41,504 nt of DNA from Bacillota bacterium (GCA_016284575.1 JAEEPD010000202.1:1-41504), one strand, 5' to 3'; positions 25,368 through 33,193 are shown, counted from the first letter of the stretch. Numbers and translations are program-made. Notes: generated from the letters alone by a model not told the origin.

Positions 25368-26111
25368 TTAAGCCTTGATATCAACAGCCCATTCGTCCTT
25401 CAGGAAGCTGCAGATGCGAGCAACTGCGGCCTCGACCACTGCCTTGCCCTTCTCTGCGGTGCCAAGAGTTGCATCGCCGACGGTGGCAGAGGGAGTCTTG
25501 TCCTGCATGGGGACGAAGGTCATGATGTCGGGGTAGTTGACTACATTGGGCTCGATCTTGGTGGCCTTGCTCATGTCCACCAGGTCGGGACGGAAGTAGA
25601 GGATGACGGAGGTGCCTGCCTCAGCAGCGTGGCCGTGGCACATTCTGCCCTCGGTGTCGAAGATGCCCTTGCCAAGAGGCTGAACGAATCTCCACCAGTC
25701 AACCTGAGCCCACTTGCAGCCCTTCTGCTCCTGGTACTTGCGGGCAACATACATGATGGTGGAGTTGCTGGCGGCATGACCGGTGATGAAGAGGAACTTT
25801 CTGAAGCCGTAGTCGTAAAGCTGAGCCATCAGCTCCTCGATGTACATCTCAAACAGCTTCGGGGTGATGGTGAGGGTGCCCGGATAGGCCAGCAGCATGC
25901 TGGAATCTGCCAGGGGGAAGCAGGGAGCGATCAGGGCGTTGCACTTTTCAGCAACGAGCCTTGCTACTCCGTCTGCTGCGATGGCGTCGGAGCCCATGGG
26001 AAGATGGGTGCCGTAGATCTCGCAGGCGCCTGTGGGGATGATCACAAGATCGGTCTCCTTGCGGCGCTTGTCGAATTCGGACCAGGGCATTTCATTGATA
26101 ACGTTTGTCAT
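25368..26111 (-). CDS. Creatininase-family amidohydrolase (copy 2)
   Basis: A metal-dependent hydrolase of the creatininase fold, which opens cyclic amides or removes formyl groups. The 247-residue protein has the metal ligands in the expected order: Glu31, His36 and Asp42 (EIYGTHLPMGSD), His112 (ITGHAASN) and Glu164 (HAAEAGTS). A WW pair follows at 139-140 (AQVDWWRFV), matching the active-site Trp region. GHA replaces the common GHG. Related families include creatinine amidohydrolase, MftE and FAPy deformylase, so the substrate is not determined. Confidence 0.9.
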   Translation of the reverse strand: MTNVINEMPWSEFDKRRKETDLVIIPTGACEIYGTHLPMGSDAIAADGVARLVAEKCNALIAPCFPLADSSMLLAYPGTLTITPKLFEMYIEELMAQLYDYGFRKFLFITGHAASNSTIMYVARKYQEQKGCKWAQVDWWRFVQPLGKGIFDTEGRMCHGHAAEAGTSVILYFRPDLVDMSKATKIEPNVVNYPDIMTFVPMQDKTPSATVGDATLGTAEKGKAVVEAAVARICSFLKDEWAVDIKA

Positions 26112-26203
26112 GATTTTTCTCCTGTTATGTAAAGCTATAGGTTAACGTTATTTAAGGGACTGCAGGCTTACGCAGCTTTAATAAGGGCCCGCAGCTGCAG
26201 AAG

Positions 26204-26641
26204 CTATGCCTTTCTCAGCTCTTCAGCCTTGGCAGCGTTTCTTTCTTCCATTTCCTTCTGCTTCTGTACATACTGTGCGTAGTTGGGATTGAAGGGACGC
26301 AGATACCCGCTGCTGCCTGCGTTGTCGTTGCCGTGCTCCTTGAAGATCACGATGGAACGGCCATGATCCTCGCCCAGAGCCAGTGTGCATGCTCTTTCGA
26401 AGCCTGCGCAGATCAGGTTCTTGCCCTCCGGAGTCTTGCCGAAGGTGGTGAAGATGTAGAGGCACTGCATGTGCTTGGTCTGCTCGTCGCAGTTCTCAGC
26501 CTTGATCTCCTGGATGGAAACGAAGCTGTGGTCCATGGAAACGCCAAAGCCCTCCATGCAGGCCTTCTTGGTCTCCTGGATCAGGAGCTGCTTCTGCTCC
26601 TTGGTGTAACCTTCTACGATGTTTATGATTCCTAAAGACAT
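26204..26641 (-). CDS. Tautomerase-superfamily protein without Pro1
   Basis: A 145-residue protein with the beta-alpha-beta pattern of the 4-oxalocrotonate tautomerase/MIF superfamily: SLGIINIVEGYTKEQKQLLIQETKKA, then a second strand-helix unit (FTTFGKTPEGKNLICAGFERACTLALG). Its length fits two fused units, as in cis-CaaD-like enzymes. The superfamily's catalytic Pro1, exposed after removal of Met, is Ser here. The tail (115-145) is a charged helix. AAAGGAG precedes the start. It lies between the two creatininase genes. It may be a binding protein, a non-tautomerase enzyme, or a partner subunit; fold assignment is by pattern only. Confidence 0.65.
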   Translation of the reverse strand: MSLGIINIVEGYTKEQKQLLIQETKKACMEGFGVSMDHSFVSIQEIKAENCDEQTKHMQCLYIFTTFGKTPEGKNLICAGFERACTLALGEDHGRSIVIFKEHGNDNAGSSGYLRPFNPNYAQYVQKQKEMEERNAAKAEELRKA

Positions 26642-26659
26642 TTTGTTTCTCCTTTCAGA

Positions 26660-27400
26660 CTAGATGTCCCACTTCTTATTCATGAATTCAACGATGCGGT
26701 CCACGCACTTGTCGATTATGGCCTTGCCCTTCTCTGCGGTGCCCTTGGTGGCGTCACCGACGGTGGCGTTGGGGCTGCGGAAGTCCATGGGGAAGTACTG
26801 CATGATGTCAGGATATTCAAAGCACTGGGGATTCAGCTCCACGCGGGTCATTCTTTCCTTGACCACCAGCTCGGGACGGAGGTAGAGCATTACAGAGGTG
26901 CCTGCCTCAGAGGCGTGACCGTGAGCCATCTGGCCCTTCTCCTCGAAGATGTCCATGCCGTTGGGCTGAACGAATCTCCACCAGTCCACCTGAGCGTAAT
27001 GGATGCCGTGGGACTTGGTGTACTTGACGCCTACCTGATTGATGGGGCCTACGCTGCCGCCGTGTCCGGTGATGAAGAGCAGGTTCTTGAATCCGTACTC
27101 CACAACGAGGCACTCAACGATGTCCTCCATAACGGCCTTGAAGGTCTCGGAAGATACGGTGATGGTGCCGGGGTATGCCATAAGGGACTTGGAGTCGGAT
27201 ACGGGCATCATGGGTGCGATCAGGGCGCCGGTCTTTTCTGCGATGCGCTCTGCAACGCCCATGGCTGCGATCCCGTCCTCGCCCATGGGAAGGTGGGGTC
27301 CGTAGATCTCAACTGCTCCGGTGGGGATGATAACAGTATTGGTGTTTTTACGGCGCTCGTCGAATTCGACCCAGCTCATTTCGTCTATTCTGTAAGTCAT
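26660..27400 (-). CDS. Creatininase-family amidohydrolase (copy 1)
   Basis: First gene of the six-gene operon. The 246-residue protein aligns with copy 2 over its whole length and has all metal ligands: Glu31, His36, Asp42 (EIYGPHLPMGED), His113 (ITGHGGS) and Glu165 (HASEAGTS), plus the AQVDWWRFVQP block. This copy keeps the standard GHG. GGAGG lies directly before the start. The two copies flank the tautomerase-like gene, so they may act on related substrates or form a hetero-oligomer. Confidence 0.92.
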   Translation of the reverse strand: MTYRIDEMSWVEFDERRKNTNTVIIPTGAVEIYGPHLPMGEDGIAAMGVAERIAEKTGALIAPMMPVSDSKSLMAYPGTITVSSETFKAVMEDIVECLVVEYGFKNLLFITGHGGSVGPINQVGVKYTKSHGIHYAQVDWWRFVQPNGMDIFEEKGQMAHGHASEAGTSVMLYLRPELVVKERMTRVELNPQCFEYPDIMQYFPMDFRSPNATVGDATKGTAEKGKAIIDKCVDRIVEFMNKKWDI

Positions 27401-27460
27401 TTTTCCTCCTGCCCGATACTAAGCGGGCTGCAGCTTGCGCTTTGTTACTTTTATGCACTA

Positions 27461-27515
27461 AAATAATACAATCTATCAGTAAATAATACAAACGCATAAA
27501 TTTAGCGGATTAATG
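27461..27515 (-). promoter_or_regulatory. Hydrolase operon promoter and operator candidates
   Basis: On the minus strand TTGTAT (27491-27486), 17 bases, TATTAT (27468-27463). Two direct copies of AAATAATACAA (plus strand 27461-27471 and 27481-27491) lie exactly 20 bp apart over the promoter. Just upstream, CATTAATCCGC (minus, 27515-27505) matches the lysR-upstream motif at 10 of 11 positions. Confidence 0.55.
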
Positions 27516-27539
27516 ATTGATTGTAGTAAAAAGCAAAGT

Positions 27540-27567
27540 AAAACCCGGGGCTTTAGCTCCGGGTTTT
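27540..27567 (-). terminator. Terminator of the pilus operon
   Basis: AAAACCCGGGGC pairs with GCTCCGGGTTTT (one G-T) around a four-base loop. It is about 70 bases after the last sortase gene. Confidence 0.8.
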
Positions 27568-27638
27568 CGTTTTGATCTTCAGAACCTGAGTTCCTGCATT
27601 GAACCTGTTTAATAAAGAATATTTTTCATCAGCACGCA

Positions 27639-28322
27639 TCACTCTGTTTTATCGCATCTGATGGCTGTTCTGTGGCTGCCGCCCGGGGTACAGGTGAAAA
27701 GTGTCAGGTCCCAGTCGCCGAGCACATCAGTCATGTATTCTATTTCGTGAGACTCGAGGGTCTCGATCTTGCTTACCTTGTATTTGTAGTGGGTCCCGTC
27801 CACACTGCGGAAGTCGACGTCTGTACCGATGGCGGCATTGCGCAGAGGGCCGAAGTGGTTGCTGTAGTTGTGTGCGCAGATGACCAGATCCCCGCTCTTG
27901 TAGCTTCCGCTGTAGCGGCAGGGAGCGGTCTTGAGCTTGTCGTAGTCCCAGTTCTCCATAACAGGAAGAGATAGGCCGTAGGCGTCCACATCAAGGATGC
28001 CGATGTAGCGGTCTCCGTCCAGCAGGCAGATATCCATGGGTAGAAACTCCGCAGGGAGGTCCGGGTCCACGGGGAAGATCTCGTTTCCGATCAGCTGCTG
28101 GCTGTCATCTCCCGTCTGAACATAGACGCCGGCGTCGACGGTCTGGCTTACAGCCTGCCCGCTGTTGATGCGGGACGCCAGCTCGTTTCGCACAGTCAGG
28201 GAAGCCGTGCCTGCGCGGCGGTCCTCGTTCACGTTATGGACGACCAGTGTCAGGGCTGCAAGGATGAGCAGCAGGCCTATGGCAAGTATTGAATTTCCGA
28301 CAATACGTCTTGTCTTATTCAT
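27639..28322 (-). CDS. Sortase (pilus-associated, second)
   Basis: A membrane-anchored transpeptidase that joins LPXTG-type proteins to pilin or to the wall. The 227-residue protein has one N-terminal span (9-28) and the catalytic set His151 (ICAHNYSNHFG), Cys211 (TLFTCTP) and Arg218 (SHRTAIRC). It lacks the class B insertions seen in the other sortase here and looks closer to class D or A. It overlaps the upstream LPQTG pilin gene by eight bases and probably anchors the finished pilus or its minor subunit; this role is inferred from order. Confidence 0.88.
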   Translation of the reverse strand: MNKTRRIVGNSILAIGLLLILAALTLVVHNVNEDRRAGTASLTVRNELASRINSGQAVSQTVDAGVYVQTGDDSQQLIGNEIFPVDPDLPAEFLPMDICLLDGDRYIGILDVDAYGLSLPVMENWDYDKLKTAPCRYSGSYKSGDLVICAHNYSNHFGPLRNAAIGTDVDFRSVDGTHYKYKVSKIETLESHEIEYMTDVLGDWDLTLFTCTPGGSHRTAIRCDKTE

Positions 28323-29745
28323 TCTCTTTCTTCTTTCTTCTGAGCAGGAGTCCGAAAATGCTCAGGACTGTGCCGCTGCCCGCAAGAACAGGTACGGGCC
28401 ACCAGAGCTGGCCGGTCTGGGGCAGATGGGCCAGGGGGTTGCCGTTTTCATCGAGGTCCTCGTCCTCATCTACCTCTTCACCGTCATCTCCGGGGGTGCT
28501 GCTGCCGGGATCGGGACCGCCGTGTTCGGAATCATCGCTGTCTTCACTTCCCGGATCCTCGCCTCCGCCGATACCGGGATCGGTGGTAATGCTTTCAGGA
28601 GTGGTTGGAGTCTCGCCGCCGTCCAGCACATTCACGAATTCCATGATGCTGGCGCGGACGTTGTCAGAGCGGATGTAGCTCACGCTGAGGACTATCTCTC
28701 CATCCTTGGCGCGGACCGCCACATTCATTGTGTATGTTTTGGTTTCGTATTCGAATTTGGGATTGGTGCCGACATTCTCGGAAATGATGTAGCTGTAATC
28801 CTTATCCACATCCTCCAGGCCGAACTGCATCCAGCCGAACTCGACTTCGCCCTCGCCCGTAATGCTGGCCTCCATGGTGGAGCCTCGCGTTCCGTTGGGC
28901 ATGGGAGCATCAGCCTGAAGCGGCTTCATGGTGAAGACGAACACATCGCTTCCGGAGTAGGGCTTGCCGCTCTTGTCGATGATCTTCTTTCGGATGGGCG
29001 GATCCAGCTCTGCCTTGGGAGCGGGCTTGGGATTTTCTATTTTTGTGTTGGTTACAGTGTAGCGAAGTCCTGTGCTGCTTACCGAAGCCGTGTAGCCTTC
29101 GACAGGCTCCTCCGATACATTGTATGTGTATCCGGCATCCAGACCGCTGAAGGTATGTCTCCAGCCGCCTGCTGCAGTAAGAACCGCGGAATCGATCAGA
29201 CTGCCGTTCTTAAACAGATTGACTGTGATGGAGGGAGGAAGCGTATCCTCGGGGGAGACACCTGACCATACTTTACTTACATATACTTTTACGGTCTCCG
29301 GGTCCGGGTCCGGAGCGGGGGTAAAGACGTTGCTGAAATCGATATCGTCATATTTGGTCAGATCGCCGGGCTTGTAATACCCCAGATTGAAGGCCAGCTT
29401 GCCCATGACATCTTTGTAGATGTAGACTCTTGCGGTATAGATCATCCGGTCATAGGCGACTGTCGCAGTATCGGCATTCTCGACCTTGATGGTGAAATCA
29501 TAGACGCCTTCTGCGGTAAAGGTCCTTGTAAAGCTTTGCGCAGTCCCGGGAACCAGATCCAGTGTATCGAGAAGAGTATCCGTTGCATCATCTGTTAATG
29601 ACACTCTGCAGCCTACTCCGCTGCAGCTTACCGGCATATTTACATCTATGCTGCCTGCGCCATAGACCGGCCATGCGGAAAAGACCGTCAACAGCAGGCT
29701 AAGTGCCCAGATCAGGCTTGTTCGTCTAATTATCTTGTTTTTCAT
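28315..29745 (-). CDS. LPQTG surface protein/pilin with Cna-B and FctA-like domains
   Basis: A 476-residue wall-linked protein. A signal peptide (1-30, ending VYGA) is followed by an N-terminal FctA-like region, a Cna-B domain (about 150-250, VYVSKVWSGVSPEDTLPPSI) and a Spy0128/FctA-like domain (about 258-375, DVFVFTMKPL to EFVNV) of the kind that forms internal Lys-Asn isopeptide bonds. An acidic Pro/Gly/Ser-rich wall-spanning segment (about 378-435) precedes the sorting signal LPQTG (441-445), a hydrophobic segment and an RRKKKENE tail. It overlaps both neighbouring sortase genes. It is probably the tip, basal or accessory pilin. Confidence 0.88.
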   Translation of the reverse strand: MKNKIIRRTSLIWALSLLLTVFSAWPVYGAGSIDVNMPVSCSGVGCRVSLTDDATDTLLDTLDLVPGTAQSFTRTFTAEGVYDFTIKVENADTATVAYDRMIYTARVYIYKDVMGKLAFNLGYYKPGDLTKYDDIDFSNVFTPAPDPDPETVKVYVSKVWSGVSPEDTLPPSITVNLFKNGSLIDSAVLTAAGGWRHTFSGLDAGYTYNVSEEPVEGYTASVSSTGLRYTVTNTKIENPKPAPKAELDPPIRKKIIDKSGKPYSGSDVFVFTMKPLQADAPMPNGTRGSTMEASITGEGEVEFGWMQFGLEDVDKDYSYIISENVGTNPKFEYETKTYTMNVAVRAKDGEIVLSVSYIRSDNVRASIMEFVNVLDGGETPTTPESITTDPGIGGGEDPGSEDSDDSEHGGPDPGSSTPGDDGEEVDEDEDLDENGNPLAHLPQTGQLWWPVPVLAGSGTVLSIFGLLLRRKKKENE

Positions 29746-30466
29746 TGCTTCCCGTATCCTCCGTTTTGAGGGTTATGGTGCCTATTACCAGAAGTCTGTC
29801 GTTCATGCCTTCACCGTAGCACGTGGACAGAGCCAACAGAGGCAGATCTGCTTCCGGTTCTTCGTATATAAGGGCATTATCCTGAAGATAAGCCAGAACT
29901 TTCGATTTTGATGTCTTTTTTACATTGAACAGCACAGGATCCATTCCATCGCCCTTCGTTACAGCAAAGAGCCTGTAATCAAATACCTGCGATTCGGATG
30001 TTAATGTTCCTGTCTTGTGTGCTTCATAGTAATCTTTGGACAAATATTCCTCCAGCGAGCCGAACATCTTGCCGTATTCCATGTGATGTCCGTAAACCAA
30101 AGAATATTCGTCGGAAAAATCCTTTGCGTTGCCCGCATCCAGAAAGATGCTGCCGCTAAGGGAGAAGTCTCCATAAGGGTCTATATTGAGGAACTCAAAA
30201 TTGTCCTCCCCCTGCATCAGCGGATAGTCGATGTTCGTACCATCCAGCGCTATCCAGCCTGCCTGCTTGTCTGTGATCTTCTTTTCGGGAGCCAGGGGTA
30301 TGTCCAGCTCCGGTTTATAGTATAGAAGGGATTTGTCGGACGCATGCTGATAGAGATACGCATTGTCCAGTACCGAATATGTACCGATGAACATCATGAG
30401 CAGGCAAACCAGCACTAATGCCAGATCTATGATTCTGTCTATAAGTCTTATGATGCTGCCTGCCAT
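29726..30466 (-). CDS. Class B sortase, pilin polymerase
   Basis: Probably links the VPTG-type pilin subunits into a polymer. The 246-residue protein has an N-terminal span (12-31) and the class B core: WIALDGTNIDYPLMQGEDNFEFL, His127 (YGHHMEYGKMFGSL), Cys216 (LALSTCYG) and Arg224 (NDRLLVIG). In Streptococcus pyogenes FCT pili a class B sortase builds polymers of FctA through a (Q/E)VPTG signal, matching the gene next to it. The start at 30466 is chosen because the upstream extension to 30535 is low-quality sequence; AGGA precedes it. Confidence 0.9.
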   Translation of the reverse strand: MAGSIIRLIDRIIDLALVLVCLLMMFIGTYSVLDNAYLYQHASDKSLLYYKPELDIPLAPEKKITDKQAGWIALDGTNIDYPLMQGEDNFEFLNIDPYGDFSLSGSIFLDAGNAKDFSDEYSLVYGHHMEYGKMFGSLEEYLSKDYYEAHKTGTLTSESQVFDYRLFAVTKGDGMDPVLFNVKKTSKSKVLAYLQDNALIYEEPEADLPLLALSTCYGEGMNDRLLVIGTITLKTEDTGSNEKQDN

Positions 30467-30567
30467 TGTCGTCCTAAAATACCTTAATGAAATTGCAGTC
30501 CGGGCGCCCTGCCCTGCTGCGGGTCTTAGCTGCACTCAGGGAAACTCAGGCCTTAAGTGCTGCATCC

Positions 30568-30598
30568 CGGCGGAGAGAGGACCAGCCCCTCTCCGCCG
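30568..30598. promoter_or_regulatory. Stable GC hairpin between pilin and sortase genes
   Basis: A 13-bp stem with one mismatch (CGGCGGAGAGAGG against CCCCTCTCCGCCG) lies about 90 bases after the pilin stop. No T run follows on the minus strand, so it is more likely an RNA stabiliser or partial terminator that lets the pilin be expressed above the sortases. Confidence 0.6.
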
Positions 30599-30687
30599 TA
30601 ATAAATATCGCTCTTCGTCTGTTGATCTGCGGTCCTGGATGTTTGTTTATTCAGCAAGCTTCAGGACCCAAAGCACTGATTTTCTGC

Positions 30688-31800
30688 TTAATGCTGCTTT
30701 CTCTTCCTGGAGGCAAGCATGATCAGCAGACCTGCGCCGCCAATGGTGATGACGGCAATGGCAGGAGCAACTGAGAGAAGTACACCGGTGGGTACGGTAG
30801 CATCCTTGGTGTTTCTGAATAATACTTCTACAGCAGATTCACCGATACTGTGATTTCCTGTAGTCAATCCGGACACATAGTCTCCCTCACCGACGATCTT
30901 GTACTCGGAAGTATACCCAGGCTCTTCTGTTTCTGTAACATTATAGGTTGCGCCCTGAATAAGCTTGATAGAAACATCTTCATCATCCTTCAGCCAGAAC
31001 ACAACTGAAGCAGTGCCATCTGCTCCAATAGTGACAGAAGTCGGATTCGCATAGTTTGCAGGCTCACCAAAGAGGGTGGTTGCAGGGGTTCCGGGGCCAC
31101 CGGCAGTATTAACAGGTAGCGTATTGCCTGCGACTGCACTCATGCCTGAAAGATTAACAGTAAACATAAAGTACTGATCTTTTGATCCAAGAGCTCCGCG
31201 GACAAGCTTTTCGATCGTCAGCTGCGGCTCTTTTGCAGGATAGTTATCAACGATAGAGTTTATTTTTGTTGTTGAAGACAGACTTTCACTCAATCCGTAA
31301 GAGATCTCCAGATTACCACTGTTATCAACAACTCTGACCACCAGATAAAGTGTCTTTTTCTCATTTGATACCTTAGGATCTCCTGTAGCACCTGCACCGG
31401 AGGCCACTTTTTCTACTGTCCAGTAATAGATTCCCGGCTGGGTAAATGACAGAGAAGAAAGATCGATAGAAAAATCCTTCTTCAGCTTTCCATCAGCGGG
31501 CAGGGTGTCAGTAGGACCAAAAGATAATGTAGCCAAAGATGTTCCTGTAGGGAACTTTGACACATCAATGGCTCCGGCGTAAAAATAATCTACTCCGCCG
31601 TTTGAGTAGCCTGTCATATTTGATGTTGTTTTGAGCTCATAAGTAACGTTTGGTATAACGGAGCCCGCAACATGCAGCTCCTCTTGTACTGTTACAGTAC
31701 CGCCTGTAACTGCGGTGTACGCGCTTGCCGGCACAGCGCTCAGCGCGAGCAGCAGCATTGCCACAAGCACGCTTGCAAGCCTTCTTGTCTTGTTTTTCAT
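30688..31800 (-). CDS. FctA-like major pilin, VPTG sorting signal
   Basis: The probable pilus shaft subunit. The 370-residue protein starts at 31800 with CAGGAGGA in front, has a signal peptide (1-26, ending SAYA-like ASAYT) and two Spy0128/FctA-like domains: about 30-165 (VQEELHVAGSVIPNVTYELK... GLSES) and 172-335 (LTIEKLVRGALGSKDQYFMFTVNLSG... VLFRNT). The sorting signal VPTG (336-339) replaces LPXTG and is followed by a hydrophobic segment and SRKRKQH. This combination is that of streptococcal FctA/T-antigen pilins. An isopeptide network is likely but I did not place the exact residues. Confidence 0.88.
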   Translation of the reverse strand: MKNKTRRLASVLVAMLLLALSAVPASAYTAVTGGTVTVQEELHVAGSVIPNVTYELKTTSNMTGYSNGGVDYFYAGAIDVSKFPTGTSLATLSFGPTDTLPADGKLKKDFSIDLSSLSFTQPGIYYWTVEKVASGAGATGDPKVSNEKKTLYLVVRVVDNSGNLEISYGLSESLSSTTKINSIVDNYPAKEPQLTIEKLVRGALGSKDQYFMFTVNLSGMSAVAGNTLPVNTAGGPGTPATTLFGEPANYANPTSVTIGADGTASVVFWLKDDEDVSIKLIQGATYNVTETEEPGYTSEYKIVGEGDYVSGLTTGNHSIGESAVEVLFRNTKDATVPTGVLLSVAPAIAVITIGGAGLLIMLASRKRKQH

Positions 31801-32347
31801 GTTTTCCTCCTGTTGATTGAAGAGCAATAGAGTTTCTATGTTCTAAATCCGCTGTTGACGGATGATTAGACAGCTATTGGCGGACATTTGTGCTTGTCCG
31901 CCGGTCGTTCATGGTATTAATTTCGAAAAAATAGCGATAGTGATCCTACTAGTGGTCGGGCTGATGAGAGCGGGGCCGCTAGTATAAGATACTAACGCCA
32001 ATTATCCCTGTTTGGGTATGGTTGATGTATAAGTGGTTAACCTTTCGTAATCACTCCTGTTATTGTATTGGAGCTTCATGATATCGCGGAAATGAATCCT
32101 CTTCATAAAATTCGCTTTTCCTACGGGCAAATTCTACCATGTTGATAGGTAGAACGCAATATGTGTTTTTAACCATTTCGGTTAAAAAACATATATTTCT
32201 ACTATATTAGTCCTGTGTCTATGATGTTTCGTGGATAATAAGGTTTTTTTTTCACATTTTCTTCTGCTGCATTATCGCGTTAAACTGCTAACACGTTGAA
32301 ATTTCTGAAGCTGAAGACTATGCAGCCTGGGTGCGAAAACCCGTTTG
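31801..32347. promoter_or_regulatory. 547-bp regulatory gap upstream of the pilin gene
   Basis: No gene is seen. The gap is AT-rich compared with neighbours and holds several inverted repeats: GGCGGAC/GTCCGCC (31879-31902), TAGTAT-AAG-ATACTA (31980-31994), TTCTACC/GGTAGAA (32132-32154) and a nearly perfect ATATGTGTTTTTAACC-type hairpin (32159-32195), which could end transcription of the SipA-like gene. A confident promoter could not be chosen. The separation suggests that the pilin operon has its own regulated transcription. Confidence 0.6.
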
Positions 32348-33103
32348 CTACAGTCCCCGCCGCCGGATTATGTAGACGGCTTTACCCTTGACATCGTCGG
32401 TACTGATCTCGCCGAAGATGCGGCTGTCGCTGCCGTTTGTGCGAAAATCATCAAGCAGGAATAGGCCGCCCTCCCCGACGACATAGGGGTATTCCACCGA
32501 GGAATCTTCTGCCGGCTGAGTGAGGTAAAAGACCGTTTCGTTTGGAATATAATTGTCCACGACCAGCTGGCCTTCCTGAGTTATGACCACAGTGCTGCCG
32601 CCCTTGGCCACGATGCGGGAGATGCGGTTTTTGCCGCTGATGGGGTCCTGATAGAGCACGATGTCACCCACCCGGCAGGGCTCCAGCCTGTAGGTTATGA
32701 CCAGGTCTCCGTCCATGACGAAGGGGTACATGTGATTGCCGTGGTTGAGGTGCACGCCCAGGACGAATCTGCCCACGAGGAACACGGCAAGGGCGATGAC
32801 TGCGATCTTTATAAGCAGGTGAAGAAGCTCCTGCCCTACGCTGCTGCCCCCCTGTTTCGAAGCGGAGCGTTTTGCCTGATTTCCGGAGGCCGAGTGTCTG
32901 CCGGCGGAGCGGCCGGACCTGGACTTTACAGGAACTTCGGCGGAGGTTTTGCCTGCCGCAGAGCTTTGGGGCACGTCAGCGGGTTCCTTCTGGCCTGCCT
33001 TGAGTTCTTCGGGCATGTCAGCCGGAGCCGGCTGTTTTTCTCTTATTGTAACAAGGACTTCTTCTGTCCCTTTATTTTCAGTTGTTATGTTCTTATCTTC
33101 CAT
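32348..33103 (-). CDS. Signal peptidase I-like pseudo-enzyme (SipA-like pilus factor)
   Basis: A 251-residue S26-family protein. A long Ser/Lys/Pro/Glu-rich cytoplasmic region (1-92) precedes one span (95-116) and a peptidase-like domain. Aligned with the intact LepB at 6944-7477 by HSMEN and VKRIIGLPGD, the catalytic Ser becomes His124 (GNHMYPF) and the general-base Lys becomes Ser162 (RISRIVAKGG). Fold landmarks remain (VGDIVLYQDP, LDDFRTNGSDSR). In S. pyogenes FCT loci, SipA likewise lacks the Ser-Lys dyad and is needed for pilus assembly. Position next to the pilin gene supports that role here. AAAGGAC precedes the start. Confidence 0.85.
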   Translation of the reverse strand: MEDKNITTENKGTEEVLVTIREKQPAPADMPEELKAGQKEPADVPQSSAAGKTSAEVPVKSRSGRSAGRHSASGNQAKRSASKQGGSSVGQELLHLLIKIAVIALAVFLVGRFVLGVHLNHGNHMYPFVMDGDLVITYRLEPCRVGDIVLYQDPISGKNRISRIVAKGGSTVVITQEGQLVVDNYIPNETVFYLTQPAEDSSVEYPYVVGEGGLFLLDDFRTNGSDSRIFGEISTDDVKGKAVYIIRRRGL

Positions 33104-33193
33104 GGTGGTCCTTTTCGGTGATTCGCAGAGAATGCATTTTACCAGCAGGCGGCGATGATTGCAACAGGTTAATCCGAGGCGCCGCCCCAGCGC

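Noticed and set aside
31921-32040. A known riboswitch class upstream of the pilin gene
   Set aside because: Stems are present but I could not match any conserved core such as that of c-di-GMP riboswitches.
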